From Desemzia sp045528445 (GTDB taxonomy: Bacteria; Bacillota; Bacilli; Lactobacillales; Carnobacteriaceae): a stretch of 64,000 nucleotides of DNA. Below the pieces are notes generated by a model. It was not told where the DNA came from, made no database searches, and saw only the letters and a program-made list of their open reading frames with translations. Shown piece after piece: positions 43,109-52,018 of this stretch. The stretch spans positions 1-64,000 of the forward strand of contig NZ_JBGQQU010000017.1 in the NCBI RefSeq assembly GCF_045528445.1, read 5' to 3'. The translations under genes and the position numbers were made by a program. Position 1 is the stretch's first letter, and every line of letters starts with the position of its first letter.

Positions 43109-43989
43109 ATCCGAAGAAAGTAGATAAAATTGCTGTCGGCGTAATTTACGTAATGTCGGGAGTTATCGTACTGATTCTTGCTAGCTTATTACTATTCATT
43201 TTATGGCGAGGATTGCCTCAAATTTCATGGGAATTTTTAACTGCTCCTGCAAAATCTTTCCAAGTTGGTGGTGGAGTTGGAATCCAGTTATTTAATTCAT
43301 TTTATTTATTGTTGCTAACGATGCTGATCAGTACGCCACTAGCTTTAGGTGCCGCTATTTATTTATCAGAATATGCGAAACAAAACTGGATGACAGATTT
43401 TGTGCGAACGGCTATTGAAGTGTTGAGTTCATTGCCGTCTGTAGTAGTAGGATTATTTGGTTTCTTGATTTTCGTTATCCAATTTGACTTTGGTTTTTCC
43501 ATTCTTTCCGGAGCATTAGCTTTAACTATTTTTAACTTGCCCTTGTTAACTAGAACAATCGAAGATTCTTTACAAGCTATTCCAGCTACACAAAGAGAAG
43601 CGGGTCTAGCATTAGGTTTATCTCGTTGGGAAACAGTTACCAGAGTTATCTTGCCTGCAGCTTTACCGGGAATTATTACTGGTATGATTTTAGCTGCCGG
43701 ACGTATTTTCGGAGAAGCAGCTGCGCTGATCTACACAGCAGGACAAAGTGCACCAGCACTCGATTTTACAAATTGGAACCCGCAATCTATCACTAGTCCG
43801 TTAAACATTTTCCGTCCCGCTGAAACATTAGCGGTTCATATCTGGAAAATCAATAGTGAAGGTGTCATGCCAGATGGAGCAGAAGTTTCAGCTGGAGCAT
43901 CTGCAGTATTGATCATCGCCGTAATGCTCTTCAACCTAGTATCACGCTACCTAGGAAGAAAACTACAGAAAAAAGCCACATCCGCATAA
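43105..43989 (+). CDS. pstA: Phosphate ABC transporter permease PstA2
   Basis: A 294-residue permease with VLSSLPSVVVGLFGFLIFV, EDSLQAIPATQREAGLALGLSRWET and AAGRIFGEAAALIYTAG. The frame is open upstream inside pstC2, but AAAGGGG and ATGA overlap mark the ATG at 43105. The next gene is about 200 bp away because of the inserted stem-loop element. Confidence 0.92.
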   Translation: MNPKKVDKIAVGVIYVMSGVIVLILASLLLFILWRGLPQISWEFLTAPAKSFQVGGGVGIQLFNSFYLLLLTMLISTPLALGAAIYLSEYAKQNWMTDFVRTAIEVLSSLPSVVVGLFGFLIFVIQFDFGFSILSGALALTIFNLPLLTRTIEDSLQAIPATQREAGLALGLSRWETVTRVILPAALPGIITGMILAAGRIFGEAAALIYTAGQSAPALDFTNWNPQSITSPLNIFRPAETLAVHIWKINSEGVMPDGAEVSAGASAVLIIAVMLFNLVSRYLGRKLQKKATSA

Positions 43990-43990
43990 A

Positions 43991-44170
43991 CTTAGCATGT
44001 GGAGGTCGCTGCTCTGACTCGATAGGAAAATCTATTCTATTTTTAGAGGACGTCCTTTGTCCTCAAAAAATAGAATGATTTTACCAAGAGTCAAGCGACC
44101 GCAACTGACCTACAGCATGTGGAGAGGCCTTGGTAGAAAGCAGCTTTATCTAATTCTGACCCCCAGCAAT
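43991..44170 (+). repeat. Stem-loop element, copy 3, plus a truncated fourth copy
   Basis: AGCATGTGGAG (43994-44004) begins an element with GGTCGC, a bulge TGCTC, TGACTC; the tip hairpin AAAATC-ATTCTATTTTT-GAGGAC / GTCCTC-AAAAAATAGAAT-ATTTT; then GAGTCA-A-GCGACC and GCAAC. The plan equals that of the copies at 6351-6600. AGCATGTGGAG recurs at 44114, 120 bp later, but that copy loses similarity soon after. The element lies between pstA2 and pstB2. Confidence 0.7.
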
Positions 44171-44187
44171 GAAGGAGGACTTTTAAG

Positions 44188-44994
44188 ATGAAAAGTCAAT
44201 CAACTCAAGATACAAACATTATCACTCTAAAAGAAAATGCAAAGATAGCTCTTAAAACGAATGATCTACATGTTTGGTACGGAAACAACGAAGCCATTAA
44301 AGGTGTATCGTTAGAATTTGAAAAAAATAAAATTACTTCTTTGATAGGTCCAAGTGGGTGTGGAAAGTCAACTTATTTGAGATCCTTGAATAGAATGAAT
44401 GATGAAATTGAAATTGCGAAAATATCTGGAGAAATTATTTATAAAGATGTAGATGTAAATGCACCGAATATTGATGTATTTGAAATGAGAAAAAATATTG
44501 GGATGGTTTTTCAGAGACCAAACCCATTCAGTAAATCCATTTATGAAAATATTGCATTTGCTTTAAAAAGACATGGAATCAGAGACAAAAACAAGTTAGA
44601 TGAGATCGTGGAAACCAGTTTAAAACAAGCAGCCTTATGGGATCAAGTAAAAGATCAGTTGCACAAGAGTGCATTGGCTTTATCTGGTGGACAACAACAA
44701 CGTTTATGTATTGCACGAGCTATCGCATTGAAACCAGACATCCTATTGCTAGATGAGCCTGCAAGTGCATTGGATCCTATTTCAACTGCTCAAGTAGAAG
44801 AAACTTTGCTGCAATTAAAAGAAGACTATACGATCATTATCGTGACGCATAATATGCAGCAAGCTTCACGTATCAGTGATTATACAGCATTCTTTTATTT
44901 AGGAAATGTATTGGAATATGATGATACACGAAAAGTATTTACACGTCCGAAAATTCAAAAAACAGAAGATTATGTTTCAGGTAATTTTGGTTAA
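44188..44994 (+). CDS. pstB: Phosphate ABC transporter ATPase PstB2
   Basis: A 268-residue ATPase with an N-terminal extension of about 18 residues relative to PstB1. Walker A GPSGCGKSTYLRSLNRMND, VFQRPNPFSKSIYEN (Arg replaces the usual Gln before PNPF), LALSGGQQQRLCIARAI and LLLDEPASALDP. It is followed 14 bp later by a third PstB. AAGGAGG precedes the ATG. Confidence 0.93.
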   Translation: MKSQSTQDTNIITLKENAKIALKTNDLHVWYGNNEAIKGVSLEFEKNKITSLIGPSGCGKSTYLRSLNRMNDEIEIAKISGEIIYKDVDVNAPNIDVFEMRKNIGMVFQRPNPFSKSIYENIAFALKRHGIRDKNKLDEIVETSLKQAALWDQVKDQLHKSALALSGGQQQRLCIARAIALKPDILLLDEPASALDPISTAQVEETLLQLKEDYTIIIVTHNMQQASRISDYTAFFYLGNVLEYDDTRKVFTRPKIQKTEDYVSGNFG

Positions 44995-45008
44995 GGAGGG
45001 ACTACAAG

Positions 45009-45773
45009 TTGGTAATGAATGAAAAAATTATTGAGACGAACGATGTACACTTATATTATGGTAAGAATGAAGCCTTAAAAGGTATCACACTTGATTTCAA
45101 TCCTAATGAAATTACTGCTCTTATTGGTCCTAGTGGGTGTGGAAAATCAACCTACTTAAGAACACTTAATCGAATGAATGACTTGATTCAAGATGTAACG
45201 ATCACTGGACAAGTAAAATATAAAGGCAAAGATATTTATAGTCCCAAAATGGATACTGTAGAATTGAGAAAAAAAATTGGAATGGTATTCCAACAACCGA
45301 ACCCATTTCCTTTCTCTGTTTTTGATAACGTAGCTTATGGACTTCGAATCAGCGGAATGAAAGACAAACAAAAAATCCAACATATTGTTGAAGAAAGTTT
45401 GAAAAAAGCTGCTGTTTGGGATGACGTAAAAGATAAGCTTCATGACAGTGCGTTAGCGTTATCTGGTGGACAACAGCAAAGAGTTTGTATCGCTCGAGTT
45501 ATCGCCATTGAACCAGAAATTATCTTGCTGGATGAGCCGACGAGTGCATTAGACCCGGTTTCTAGTGGGAAAATTGAAAATATGTTGTTGGAACTAAAAG
45601 AAAATTATACGATGATCATGGTAACGCATAATATGCAACAAGCCTCTCGTATATCTGACAACACAGCCTTCTTCTTGCAGGGACACCTTATCGAACATGG
45701 TAAAACGAGACAGATTTTCACCAATCCAAATCAGCAAGAAACTGAAGATTACATTTCAGGACGTTTTGGTTAA
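45009..45773 (+). CDS. pstB: Phosphate ABC transporter ATPase PstB3
   Basis: A 254-residue ATPase of the same type: GPSGCGKSTYLRTLNRMND, VFQQPNPFPFSVFDN, LALSGGQQQRVCIARVI and LLDEPTSALDP. The TTG at 45009 is about 8 bp after GGAGGG; ATG at 45015 is the other choice. Two adjacent ATPases for one permease pair suggest a heterodimer or alternative partners, as seen in some lactic acid bacteria. Confidence 0.92.
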   Translation: MVMNEKIIETNDVHLYYGKNEALKGITLDFNPNEITALIGPSGCGKSTYLRTLNRMNDLIQDVTITGQVKYKGKDIYSPKMDTVELRKKIGMVFQQPNPFPFSVFDNVAYGLRISGMKDKQKIQHIVEESLKKAAVWDDVKDKLHDSALALSGGQQQRVCIARVIAIEPEIILLDEPTSALDPVSSGKIENMLLELKENYTMIMVTHNMQQASRISDNTAFFLQGHLIEHGKTRQIFTNPNQQETEDYISGRFG

Positions 45774-45781
45774 TAAGTATT

Positions 45782-45812
45782 AAAAGAGGTGGGAAATTTC
45801 CATCTCTTTTTT
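45782..45812 (+). terminator. Terminator between pstB3 and phoU2
   Basis: AAAAGAGGTGG pairs with CCATCTCTTTT, with one G-T pair, and T residues follow. phoU2 may therefore be partly uncoupled from the transporter genes. Confidence 0.75.
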
Positions 45813-45964
45813 ATATAATGAACAATATTCTGGGTCTTCATTCATTATACAATAGTAAATAATGGATTTTTTCCTCGTTTCAGTGCATAATGAAGTATAT
45901 GAAAAGGGCTTTCTTAAATGTAATTTAAGAACTAAAAGAAATTATAAGATGAAGGTGATAGCAA

Positions 45965-46642
45965 ATGAGACAGGTATTCGAAGAAGAACTAAATGATTTA
46001 CACATACACTTTTTTCAAATGGGAAAAGCAGTACATGAAGCAATTGAAAAATCTGTAGAAGCTTTTATTAAACACGATAAAGATTTAGCACAAGAAGTAA
46101 TCGATAATGACGTTCACATCAATCGCCTTGAAATCGAATTGGAAAAAGACTGTATTGAACTGATTGCGCTGCAACAACCAGTTACAACGGACCTTAGAAA
46201 AATCATTACGGTGATGAAAGCTACTTCCGACTTAGAAAGAATGGCTGATCACGCTGTGAGTATCTCTAAATCGACCATTCGTGTAAAAGGAACTAAAAGA
46301 GAATACGATATTGAAAAAGGGATTCAAGAAATGTCCGTGAAAGTATTGCATATTGTGCGTAAAGTATTAGATGCTTATGTCATTTTTGATGCGCAAGAAG
46401 CGAGAAAATTAGCTTCATTAGATGTAGAAGTGGATAGGATGGGGAAAGAACTTTACACTAAGTGTATCAAGTTCATGAAAGATGATCCTGAAATCGTATT
46501 AGGCGCTACAGACTACTTACGAGTAACGACTTATTTGGAGCGTATTGGAGATTATTCGACCAATATCAGTGAATGGATCGTTTACCTAGAAACAGGAAAA
46601 GTAGTAGAGTTGAATACTCAAAATCATTTAGATGATATTTAA
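45965..46642 (+). CDS. phoU: Phosphate transport regulator PhoU2
   Basis: A 225-residue PhoU, clearly a paralogue of PhoU1: both start MRQ-FEEELNDLH-HF and share LIALQQPVT-DLRKIITVMKA and YLERIGDY. It ends the second pst region, 191 bp after pstB3, past a terminator. An AAGGTGATAGCAA site precedes the ATG. Confidence 0.93.
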   Translation: MRQVFEEELNDLHIHFFQMGKAVHEAIEKSVEAFIKHDKDLAQEVIDNDVHINRLEIELEKDCIELIALQQPVTTDLRKIITVMKATSDLERMADHAVSISKSTIRVKGTKREYDIEKGIQEMSVKVLHIVRKVLDAYVIFDAQEARKLASLDVEVDRMGKELYTKCIKFMKDDPEIVLGATDYLRVTTYLERIGDYSTNISEWIVYLETGKVVELNTQNHLDDI

Positions 46643-46660
46643 TAGCTAAAGATAAAATAG

Positions 46661-46707
46661 AGCAAAGGGAAAGATCGAGCAATATGCGATCTTTTCCTTT
46701 GCTTTTT
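46661..46707 (+). terminator. Rho-independent terminator after phoU2
   Basis: GCAAAGG-AAAGATCG (46662-46677) pairs with CGATCTTT-CCTTTGC (46687-46702), then TTTTT. Its 3' arm overlaps the -35 of the next promoter. Confidence 0.88.
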
Positions 46708-46735
46708 GCAAAACATATGATAATATAAACATATG
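46699..46735 (+). promoter_or_regulatory. Promoter and candidate operator of the ArsR-CDF unit
   Basis: -35 TTGCTT (46699-46704) and -10 TAATAT (46721-46726) are 16 bp apart. CATATG occurs at 46714 and 46730, 16 bp apart and flanking the -10, which could be the binding site of the ArsR regulator encoded next. Confidence 0.55.
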
Positions 46736-46771
46736 AATATCCGTACATATAAAAAGAAAAGGACGACAATT

Positions 46772-47077
46772 ATGGAACCTAATAAAGAATTGCTGTTAAG
46801 TGAAGCAACGATCCAAAAAGTCAGTAAGATGCTTAAAGTTTTAAGTGATCCTACTAGAATTACCATTCTCTATCTTCTTGATGGGGGAGAACTGAATGTA
46901 GGAGCGATAGCCGAACAGTTAGATATGGAGCAATCGGCGGTATCGCATCAATTAAAAACATTAAAATCAGCTCGACTGGTAAAGTCCAGAAGAGAAGGGA
47001 AAAATATTATTTATAGTCAAATCGATGAGCATATCTATAAAATTCTAGAGCAAGTGATCCAGCATGCACAAGAATAA
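46772..47077 (+). CDS. Zinc-type ArsR/SmtB family repressor (CzrA-like)
   Basis: A 101-residue winged-helix repressor. The recognition region is MEQSAVSHQLKTLKSARLV. The C-terminal helix has D85-x-H87-x10-H98-x2-E101, the alpha-5 zinc/cobalt site of CzrA and SmtB. There is no cysteine anywhere, which argues against arsenic or cadmium sensing through alpha-3. AAAGGA precedes the ATG at 46772; a longer frame begins at 46733 inside the promoter and is not used. The metal exporter follows at 47118, so zinc should release the repressor. Confidence 0.9.
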   Translation: MEPNKELLLSEATIQKVSKMLKVLSDPTRITILYLLDGGELNVGAIAEQLDMEQSAVSHQLKTLKSARLVKSRREGKNIIYSQIDEHIYKILEQVIQHAQE

Positions 47078-47117
47078 AGGGATTAAATGATGCAGAAAGT
47101 TGTAAGGAGGAAATCCG

Positions 47118-48242
47118 ATGAAAAAGTATAGCCTTCAAGGGATGCACTGTGCAAACTGTGCGAAAAAACTGGAAGCAAGATTGCAACAATTACAACACGG
47201 AGAAAAAGTTCAGGTGAATTTTTCCGATAAGGCACTCTTTGTACCTGAAGATGTGGATGTAAATGCAGTAAAAAAAATCGTGAGCGCTGAAAAAATGTAC
47301 CTGAATACCACTTTTGCTCCAACAAATGGAGAGGAATCCCATCATCACCACGATGAGAAAGGACATCACCATCACCATCATATGAACTCTGGTGAAAAAG
47401 CTTCCAAAAATATGCAGTTGGTTTTTGTATTGAATCTATTGTTCTCATTAGTTGAGTTTGTGTTTGGTTTTCTCTTTAATAGTGCTGCTATACTGTCAGA
47501 TGCCGTGCATGATTTAGGAGATTCGCTTTCTATTGGTTTGGCATGGGGATTCCAAAAAATCTCTAACAAAGAAGCCAATGAAAAATACAGCTTCGGACAC
47601 AGAAGATTTTCATTACTAGGTGCTCTAACGACTTCTATTGTACTGATGACTGGTTCTGTGTTGGTCGTTATCCACAGTGTTCCATTGCTGTTCAATCCAG
47701 AACCTGTTAACTCACAGGGGATGTTTTGGATGGCTATCATAGCTATTGCAATCAATGGATTTGCTACTTGGTTAATGGGTAAAGGGTCATCTGCAAATGA
47801 AAGAGTCCTTAGCTTGCACATGTTAGAAGATGTTCTGGGATGGGCAGGAGTATTGATCGTCAGTGTGGTATTAAGATATCAAGAATGGTACATTCTTGAT
47901 CCGCTATTATCCATTGGGATCGCGCTTTTCATACTCAGCAGAACCATCCCCAACTTTTTAAATTCTGCGAATGTATTCCTAGAATCTGTTCCAGAAGGTG
48001 TAGACATACGTCAGTTAGATAAGAAAATCCTCGGTATCGACTACGTGCATGGTGTCTCTCATTTGCATATGTGGTCGATCGATGGCGAGGAGAATGCTTT
48101 TGCTGTGACAGTGTATGTGTCTACAGAAGACGTCAATGAATTCGAAAACATTCGAGAACAGATCCGATTAATGTTAACAGATAACAATGTGACTCATTCG
48201 ACAATTGAAGTCGTAGTTGACATGGAAAATTTAATTCACTAA
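47118..48242 (+). CDS. Cation diffusion facilitator with N-terminal HMA domain and His-rich linker
   Basis: A 374-residue metal exporter. Residues 1-65 form a heavy-metal-associated domain with GMHCANC (CxxC). A linker at about 74-91 has runs SHHHHDE and GHHHHHHM. Residues 95-290 are a six-helix CDF transporter with metal sites SDAVHDLGD in helix 2 and HMLEDVLG in helix 5 (His-x3-Asp pairs, the zinc form), and YSFGHRR. The cytoplasmic tail (290-374) is the usual CDF domain. HMA domains are common on P-type ATPases but unusual on CDF proteins. AAGGAGGAAATCC precedes the ATG. Zinc is favoured by the regulator; cobalt, cadmium or copper contact by the HMA part is open. Confidence 0.88.
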   Translation: MKKYSLQGMHCANCAKKLEARLQQLQHGEKVQVNFSDKALFVPEDVDVNAVKKIVSAEKMYLNTTFAPTNGEESHHHHDEKGHHHHHHMNSGEKASKNMQLVFVLNLLFSLVEFVFGFLFNSAAILSDAVHDLGDSLSIGLAWGFQKISNKEANEKYSFGHRRFSLLGALTTSIVLMTGSVLVVIHSVPLLFNPEPVNSQGMFWMAIIAIAINGFATWLMGKGSSANERVLSLHMLEDVLGWAGVLIVSVVLRYQEWYILDPLLSIGIALFILSRTIPNFLNSANVFLESVPEGVDIRQLDKKILGIDYVHGVSHLHMWSIDGEENAFAVTVYVSTEDVNEFENIREQIRLMLTDNNVTHSTIEVVVDMENLIH

Positions 48243-48245
48243 GAC

Positions 48246-48290
48246 ACAAGACTAGTTAGAAAATGCTCCTAACTAGTCTTGTATCCTTTT
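48246..48290 (+). terminator. Rho-independent terminator after the CDF gene
   Basis: ACAAGACTAGTTAG pairs with CTAACTAGTCTTGT, followed by ATCCTTTT. Confidence 0.8.
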
Positions 48291-48370
48291 AGCCAGTGGA
48301 TTCTTTGCAATGCTGTAAGAAGTATGCTAGTATAGAAAAAATTTACTGTTTTTAAGAAAGGGTGGTATAC

Positions 48371-49024
48371 ATGGGTATGCATCAATACATTAAGAGCTTG
48401 AGTGATTTAGAGAATATCATTCGTTTGTCGGGAAAATTTAAATTTGAAGAGCATTCTGTAGCTGCTCACTCTTTTAAAGTGACACAAATAGCGCAATTTT
48501 TAGGGACTGTTGAGGAACAAGCTGGAAATAAAATAGATTGGCGCTCTCTTTATGAAAAAGCATTGAATCATGATTATACAGAATTGTTTATCGGAGACAT
48601 CAAAACACCTGTGAAGTATGCGGATCCTTCGTTAAGAGAAAAACTGGCGAATGTAGAAGAAAAAATGGCTAAGAATTTCATTGAGACCGTCATACCAGAA
48701 GAGTTTCAAAAAGCCTATATCAATCGAATGAAAGAAGGCAAAGATGAATCGTTGGAAGGCCAGATTTTAGCTGTAGCAGATAAAATCGATTTGCTGTATG
48801 AATCATTTGGAGAGATTCAAAAAGGGAATCCAGAACCTGTTTTTGATGAGATCTATGAAGAATCTTTAAGCACGATCGTTCAATACAATCATTTAGATTG
48901 TGTACAATATTTGATTAAAGAAATCTTGCCTGATCTGCTTAGTGGTGATTACATTAATCAGGCACAGATTCAAGTGATCTCTCAAAGAATCGTAGAAGGA
49001 ATGGAAGAAAAAACAACTAAGTGA
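48371..49024 (+). CDS. HD-domain phosphohydrolase, YfbR-like 5'-nucleotidase
   Basis: A 217-residue HD-domain protein: FEEHSVAAHSFKV (first His), NHDYTELFIGDIKTPVKY (the HD pair) and VADKIDLL (final Asp) form the metal site. This set fits YfbR/YedO-type 5'-deoxynucleotidases. An in-frame GTG is at 48362, but AAAGGGTGG lies before the ATG at 48371. Its stop codon TGA is the first part of the LexA box of uvrA. Substrate not proven. Confidence 0.8.
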   Translation: MGMHQYIKSLSDLENIIRLSGKFKFEEHSVAAHSFKVTQIAQFLGTVEEQAGNKIDWRSLYEKALNHDYTELFIGDIKTPVKYADPSLREKLANVEEKMAKNFIETVIPEEFQKAYINRMKEGKDESLEGQILAVADKIDLLYESFGEIQKGNPEPVFDEIYEESLSTIVQYNHLDCVQYLIKEILPDLLSGDYINQAQIQVISQRIVEGMEEKTTK

Positions 49025-49067
49025 ACAAATGTTCGATAATAAAAAGGAATTGTGATAAAATAGTAAA
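49022..49067 (+). promoter_or_regulatory. LexA (DinR) SOS box and promoter of uvrA
   Basis: TGAACAAATGTTCG (49022-49035) fits the Gram-positive SOS box CGAACRNRYGTTYG with one change at the first base. It overlaps the stop codon of the gene before. An extended -10, TGATAAAAT, follows about 18 bp later (near 49053-49061). Confidence 0.8.
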
Positions 49068-49104
49068 AGGATAGGATCCATAACATTGTCCTATTCTTTT
49101 GTTT
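49068..49104 (+). other. Hairpin with T-rich tail in the uvrA leader
   Basis: AAAGGATAGGA and TGTCCTATTCTTT pair with few mismatches and TTTTG-TTT follows. It could terminate the HD gene transcript or act as an attenuator in the uvrA leader. Confidence 0.45.
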
Positions 49105-49159
49105 CGCGTTAAAATAAAAATGATAACCATTAAACACTAAAAATAAAGGATGTAGAAAA

Positions 49160-51997
49160 ATGCCGAATGATAAAATTGTTGTTCATGGTGCCCGTTCACA
49201 CAACTTAAAAAATATCGATCTTACGATTCCACGCGATAAACTAGTCGTCTTTACCGGACTTTCTGGTTCTGGAAAAAGTTCATTAGCTTTTGACACTCTT
49301 TATGCAGAAGGGCAAAGACGCTATGTTGAAAGTCTGTCTTCTTATGCACGACAATTTTTAGGTCAAATGGACAAACCTGATGTGGACAGCATTGACGGGT
49401 TAAGTCCAGCCATTTCGATAGATCAAAAAACAACGAGCAACAATCCGCGTTCCACTGTAGGAACTGTTACGGAAGTAAATGATTACTTACGTTTATTATA
49501 TGCTCGTGTAGGACATCCGATATGTCCAAATGATGGTACCGAAATCAGCAGTCAAACGATCGAACAGATGGTAGACCGATTGATGGAATACCCTGAAAAA
49601 ACAAAAATCCAAATTTTAGGCCCTGTTATCTATGGCAAAAGAGGGCAACATAAAAAAGTCTTTGAGAAAATCAAAAGCGAAGGCTATGTACGCGTCAGAG
49701 TGGATAAAGAAATGTATGATATCTCCGATGATATCGAATTGGAAAAAAATAAAAAACATGATATTGATGTTATCATAGATAGAATTGTTATCAAAGAAAG
49801 CAACCGTTCGCGCTTATTTGAGTCGTTAGAAGCGGCTTTGACATTAGCAGATGGTTACGCAATAGCAGATATTATTGGACAAGAAGAAGTTCTCTTCAGT
49901 GAACATTATGCATGTCCTTACTGCGGCTTCACAGTTGGAGATCTTGAACCGCGTTTATTCTCTTTTAATGCTCCTTTTGGGGCTTGTTCAGAATGTGATG
50001 GTCTTGGAGCAAAACTAGAAGTAGACGTTGATTTAGTGATTCCCGACCGTTCACTTAGCTTAAACGAAGACGCCATTATTCCTTGGAAGCCCATTAGTTT
50101 TAATTATTATCCACAGTTATTAAAACAAGCTTGTAAAAAGTTCAAGATCGATATGGACAAACCATTTCAAGATTTACCAGCAGAACAACAGGATTTAGTG
50201 TTAAATGGGTCAAAAGGTAAATTGTTCCACTTCCATTATAAAAGCGATTTTGGCGGTGTGAGGGATACAGAAATGCCGTTTGAAGGAGTCTTAACGAATA
50301 TCCATCGTCGTTACAATGAAACGAGCAGTGACTATACACGTGAGCAGATGCGTCAATACATGACTGAACTACCATGTCAAGTATGTGGCGGGAAACGGTT
50401 GAATGAGCAAGCTTTATCTGTAAAAATCAATGGGAAAAATATTGGAGAAGTGTGTGAATACCCTATTGAACATTCGGTTACGTTCTTTGACCAGTTAAAA
50501 TTAAGCGAACAAGAAACCGCTATTGCTGAACCAATCGTTAAAGAGCTGCATGACCGATTAACATTCCTGAAAGATGTGGGGTTGAATTATCTGACGTTAG
50601 CTCGTACAGCTGGGACCTTATCAGGTGGAGAAGCTCAACGTATTCGATTAGCTACGCAAATTGGTTCTAACCTATCAGGTGTATTATACATTTTAGATGA
50701 GCCTTCCATTGGGTTGCATCAACGAGATAACGACCGCTTAATCGGTTCTTTGAAAAAAATGCGGGATTTGGGAAATACTCTGATCGTTGTAGAACACGAT
50801 GAAGATACGATGCGGGCTGCGGATTATTTAGTAGATATTGGACCGGGAGCAGGTAACAATGGTGGGGAAATCATTGCAACAGGAACTCCGGAAGAAGTGG
50901 AGAAAAATAAAAACTCTTTAACAGGTGCTTATTTATCCGGAGAAAAATTTATTCCGGTACCCGCTGTCCGTCGTACAGAAGACAAGGGAGCCATTCGTAT
51001 TATTGGAGCCCAAGAAAATAATTTGAAAAACTTGGATGTTGATTTTCCTCTGGGCCGTTTTGTAGTAGTGACAGGAGTCTCAGGTTCAGGAAAAAGTTCT
51101 TTGGTAAACACTATTTTGAAACGAGCTCTTAAACGAGAAATCAACCGAGCGAAAAAGAAACCCGGAAAATTCAAATCGATGTCTGGATATGAATCAATCG
51201 AAAAAATTGTAAGTATCGACCAAAGTCCGATTGGACGTACTCCTCGAAGCAATCCAGCCACATATACAAGTGTGTTTGACGATATCCGAGACTTATTCGC
51301 CAGTACCAATGAAGCGAAAATAAGAGGATACAAAAAAGGCCGTTTTAGTTTCAATGTAAAAGGCGGTCGCTGTGAAGCTTGTAAAGGTGACGGTATTTTG
51401 AAAATTGAAATGCATTTCTTGCCGGATGTATATGTTCCTTGTGAAGTGTGTCATGGTGCACGCTATAATTCTGAAACGCTTGAAGTCAAATACAAAGGAA
51501 AAAGCATCTCTGATGTATTGAACATGACGATTGACGATGCTGTAGTATTTTTTAAAGCAATTCCAAAAATCCATCGCAAATTGCAAACCATCGTGGATGT
51601 TGGACTGGGGTATGTTACTTTGGGACAATCTGCTACGACATTATCAGGTGGGGAAGCCCAACGGATGAAATTAGCCAGTGAACTGCATAAACGCTCAAAT
51701 GGAAAAAATTTCTACATTCTGGATGAACCGACTACCGGATTGCATACAGATGACATCGCACGTTTATTGGAAGTTTTGGACAGATTAGTAGAAGCTGGAA
51801 ATACTGTTCTTGTGATCGAACATAATCTCGATGTTATAAAAACAGGAGATTACGTGATCGATTTAGGTCCTGAAGGAGGAGAAGGCGGCGGTACTATCGT
51901 TGCTAAGGGAACACCTGAAGATGTGGCAGCCGTTAAAGAAAGCTACACTGGAAAATATTTAAAAGAAGTTTTAGAAAAAGTAAAATCTAAAAAATAA
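49160..51997 (+). CDS. uvrA: Excinuclease ABC subunit A
   Basis: Finds bulky DNA lesions and loads UvrB in nucleotide excision repair. The 945-residue protein has two ABC modules (Walker A GLSGSGKSS near residue 34 and GVSGSGKSS near 640; signatures LSGGEAQRIRLA and LSGGEAQRMKLA; both Walker B ILDEPS/ILDEPT) and two zinc modules (CPYCG...CSECDGLG; CEACKGDG...CEVCHG). uvrB is usually just upstream in Firmicutes but is not here. A LexA box controls the promoter. Confidence 0.97.
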   Translation: MPNDKIVVHGARSHNLKNIDLTIPRDKLVVFTGLSGSGKSSLAFDTLYAEGQRRYVESLSSYARQFLGQMDKPDVDSIDGLSPAISIDQKTTSNNPRSTVGTVTEVNDYLRLLYARVGHPICPNDGTEISSQTIEQMVDRLMEYPEKTKIQILGPVIYGKRGQHKKVFEKIKSEGYVRVRVDKEMYDISDDIELEKNKKHDIDVIIDRIVIKESNRSRLFESLEAALTLADGYAIADIIGQEEVLFSEHYACPYCGFTVGDLEPRLFSFNAPFGACSECDGLGAKLEVDVDLVIPDRSLSLNEDAIIPWKPISFNYYPQLLKQACKKFKIDMDKPFQDLPAEQQDLVLNGSKGKLFHFHYKSDFGGVRDTEMPFEGVLTNIHRRYNETSSDYTREQMRQYMTELPCQVCGGKRLNEQALSVKINGKNIGEVCEYPIEHSVTFFDQLKLSEQETAIAEPIVKELHDRLTFLKDVGLNYLTLARTAGTLSGGEAQRIRLATQIGSNLSGVLYILDEPSIGLHQRDNDRLIGSLKKMRDLGNTLIVVEHDEDTMRAADYLVDIGPGAGNNGGEIIATGTPEEVEKNKNSLTGAYLSGEKFIPVPAVRRTEDKGAIRIIGAQENNLKNLDVDFPLGRFVVVTGVSGSGKSSLVNTILKRALKREINRAKKKPGKFKSMSGYESIEKIVSIDQSPIGRTPRSNPATYTSVFDDIRDLFASTNEAKIRGYKKGRFSFNVKGGRCEACKGDGILKIEMHFLPDVYVPCEVCHGARYNSETLEVKYKGKSISDVLNMTIDDAVVFFKAIPKIHRKLQTIVDVGLGYVTLGQSATTLSGGEAQRMKLASELHKRSNGKNFYILDEPTTGLHTDDIARLLEVLDRLVEAGNTVLVIEHNLDVIKTGDYVIDLGPEGGEGGGTIVAKGTPEDVAAVKESYTGKYLKEVLEKVKSKK

Positions 51998-52018
51998 AAG
52001 TAATGAGTGCAAAAATTT

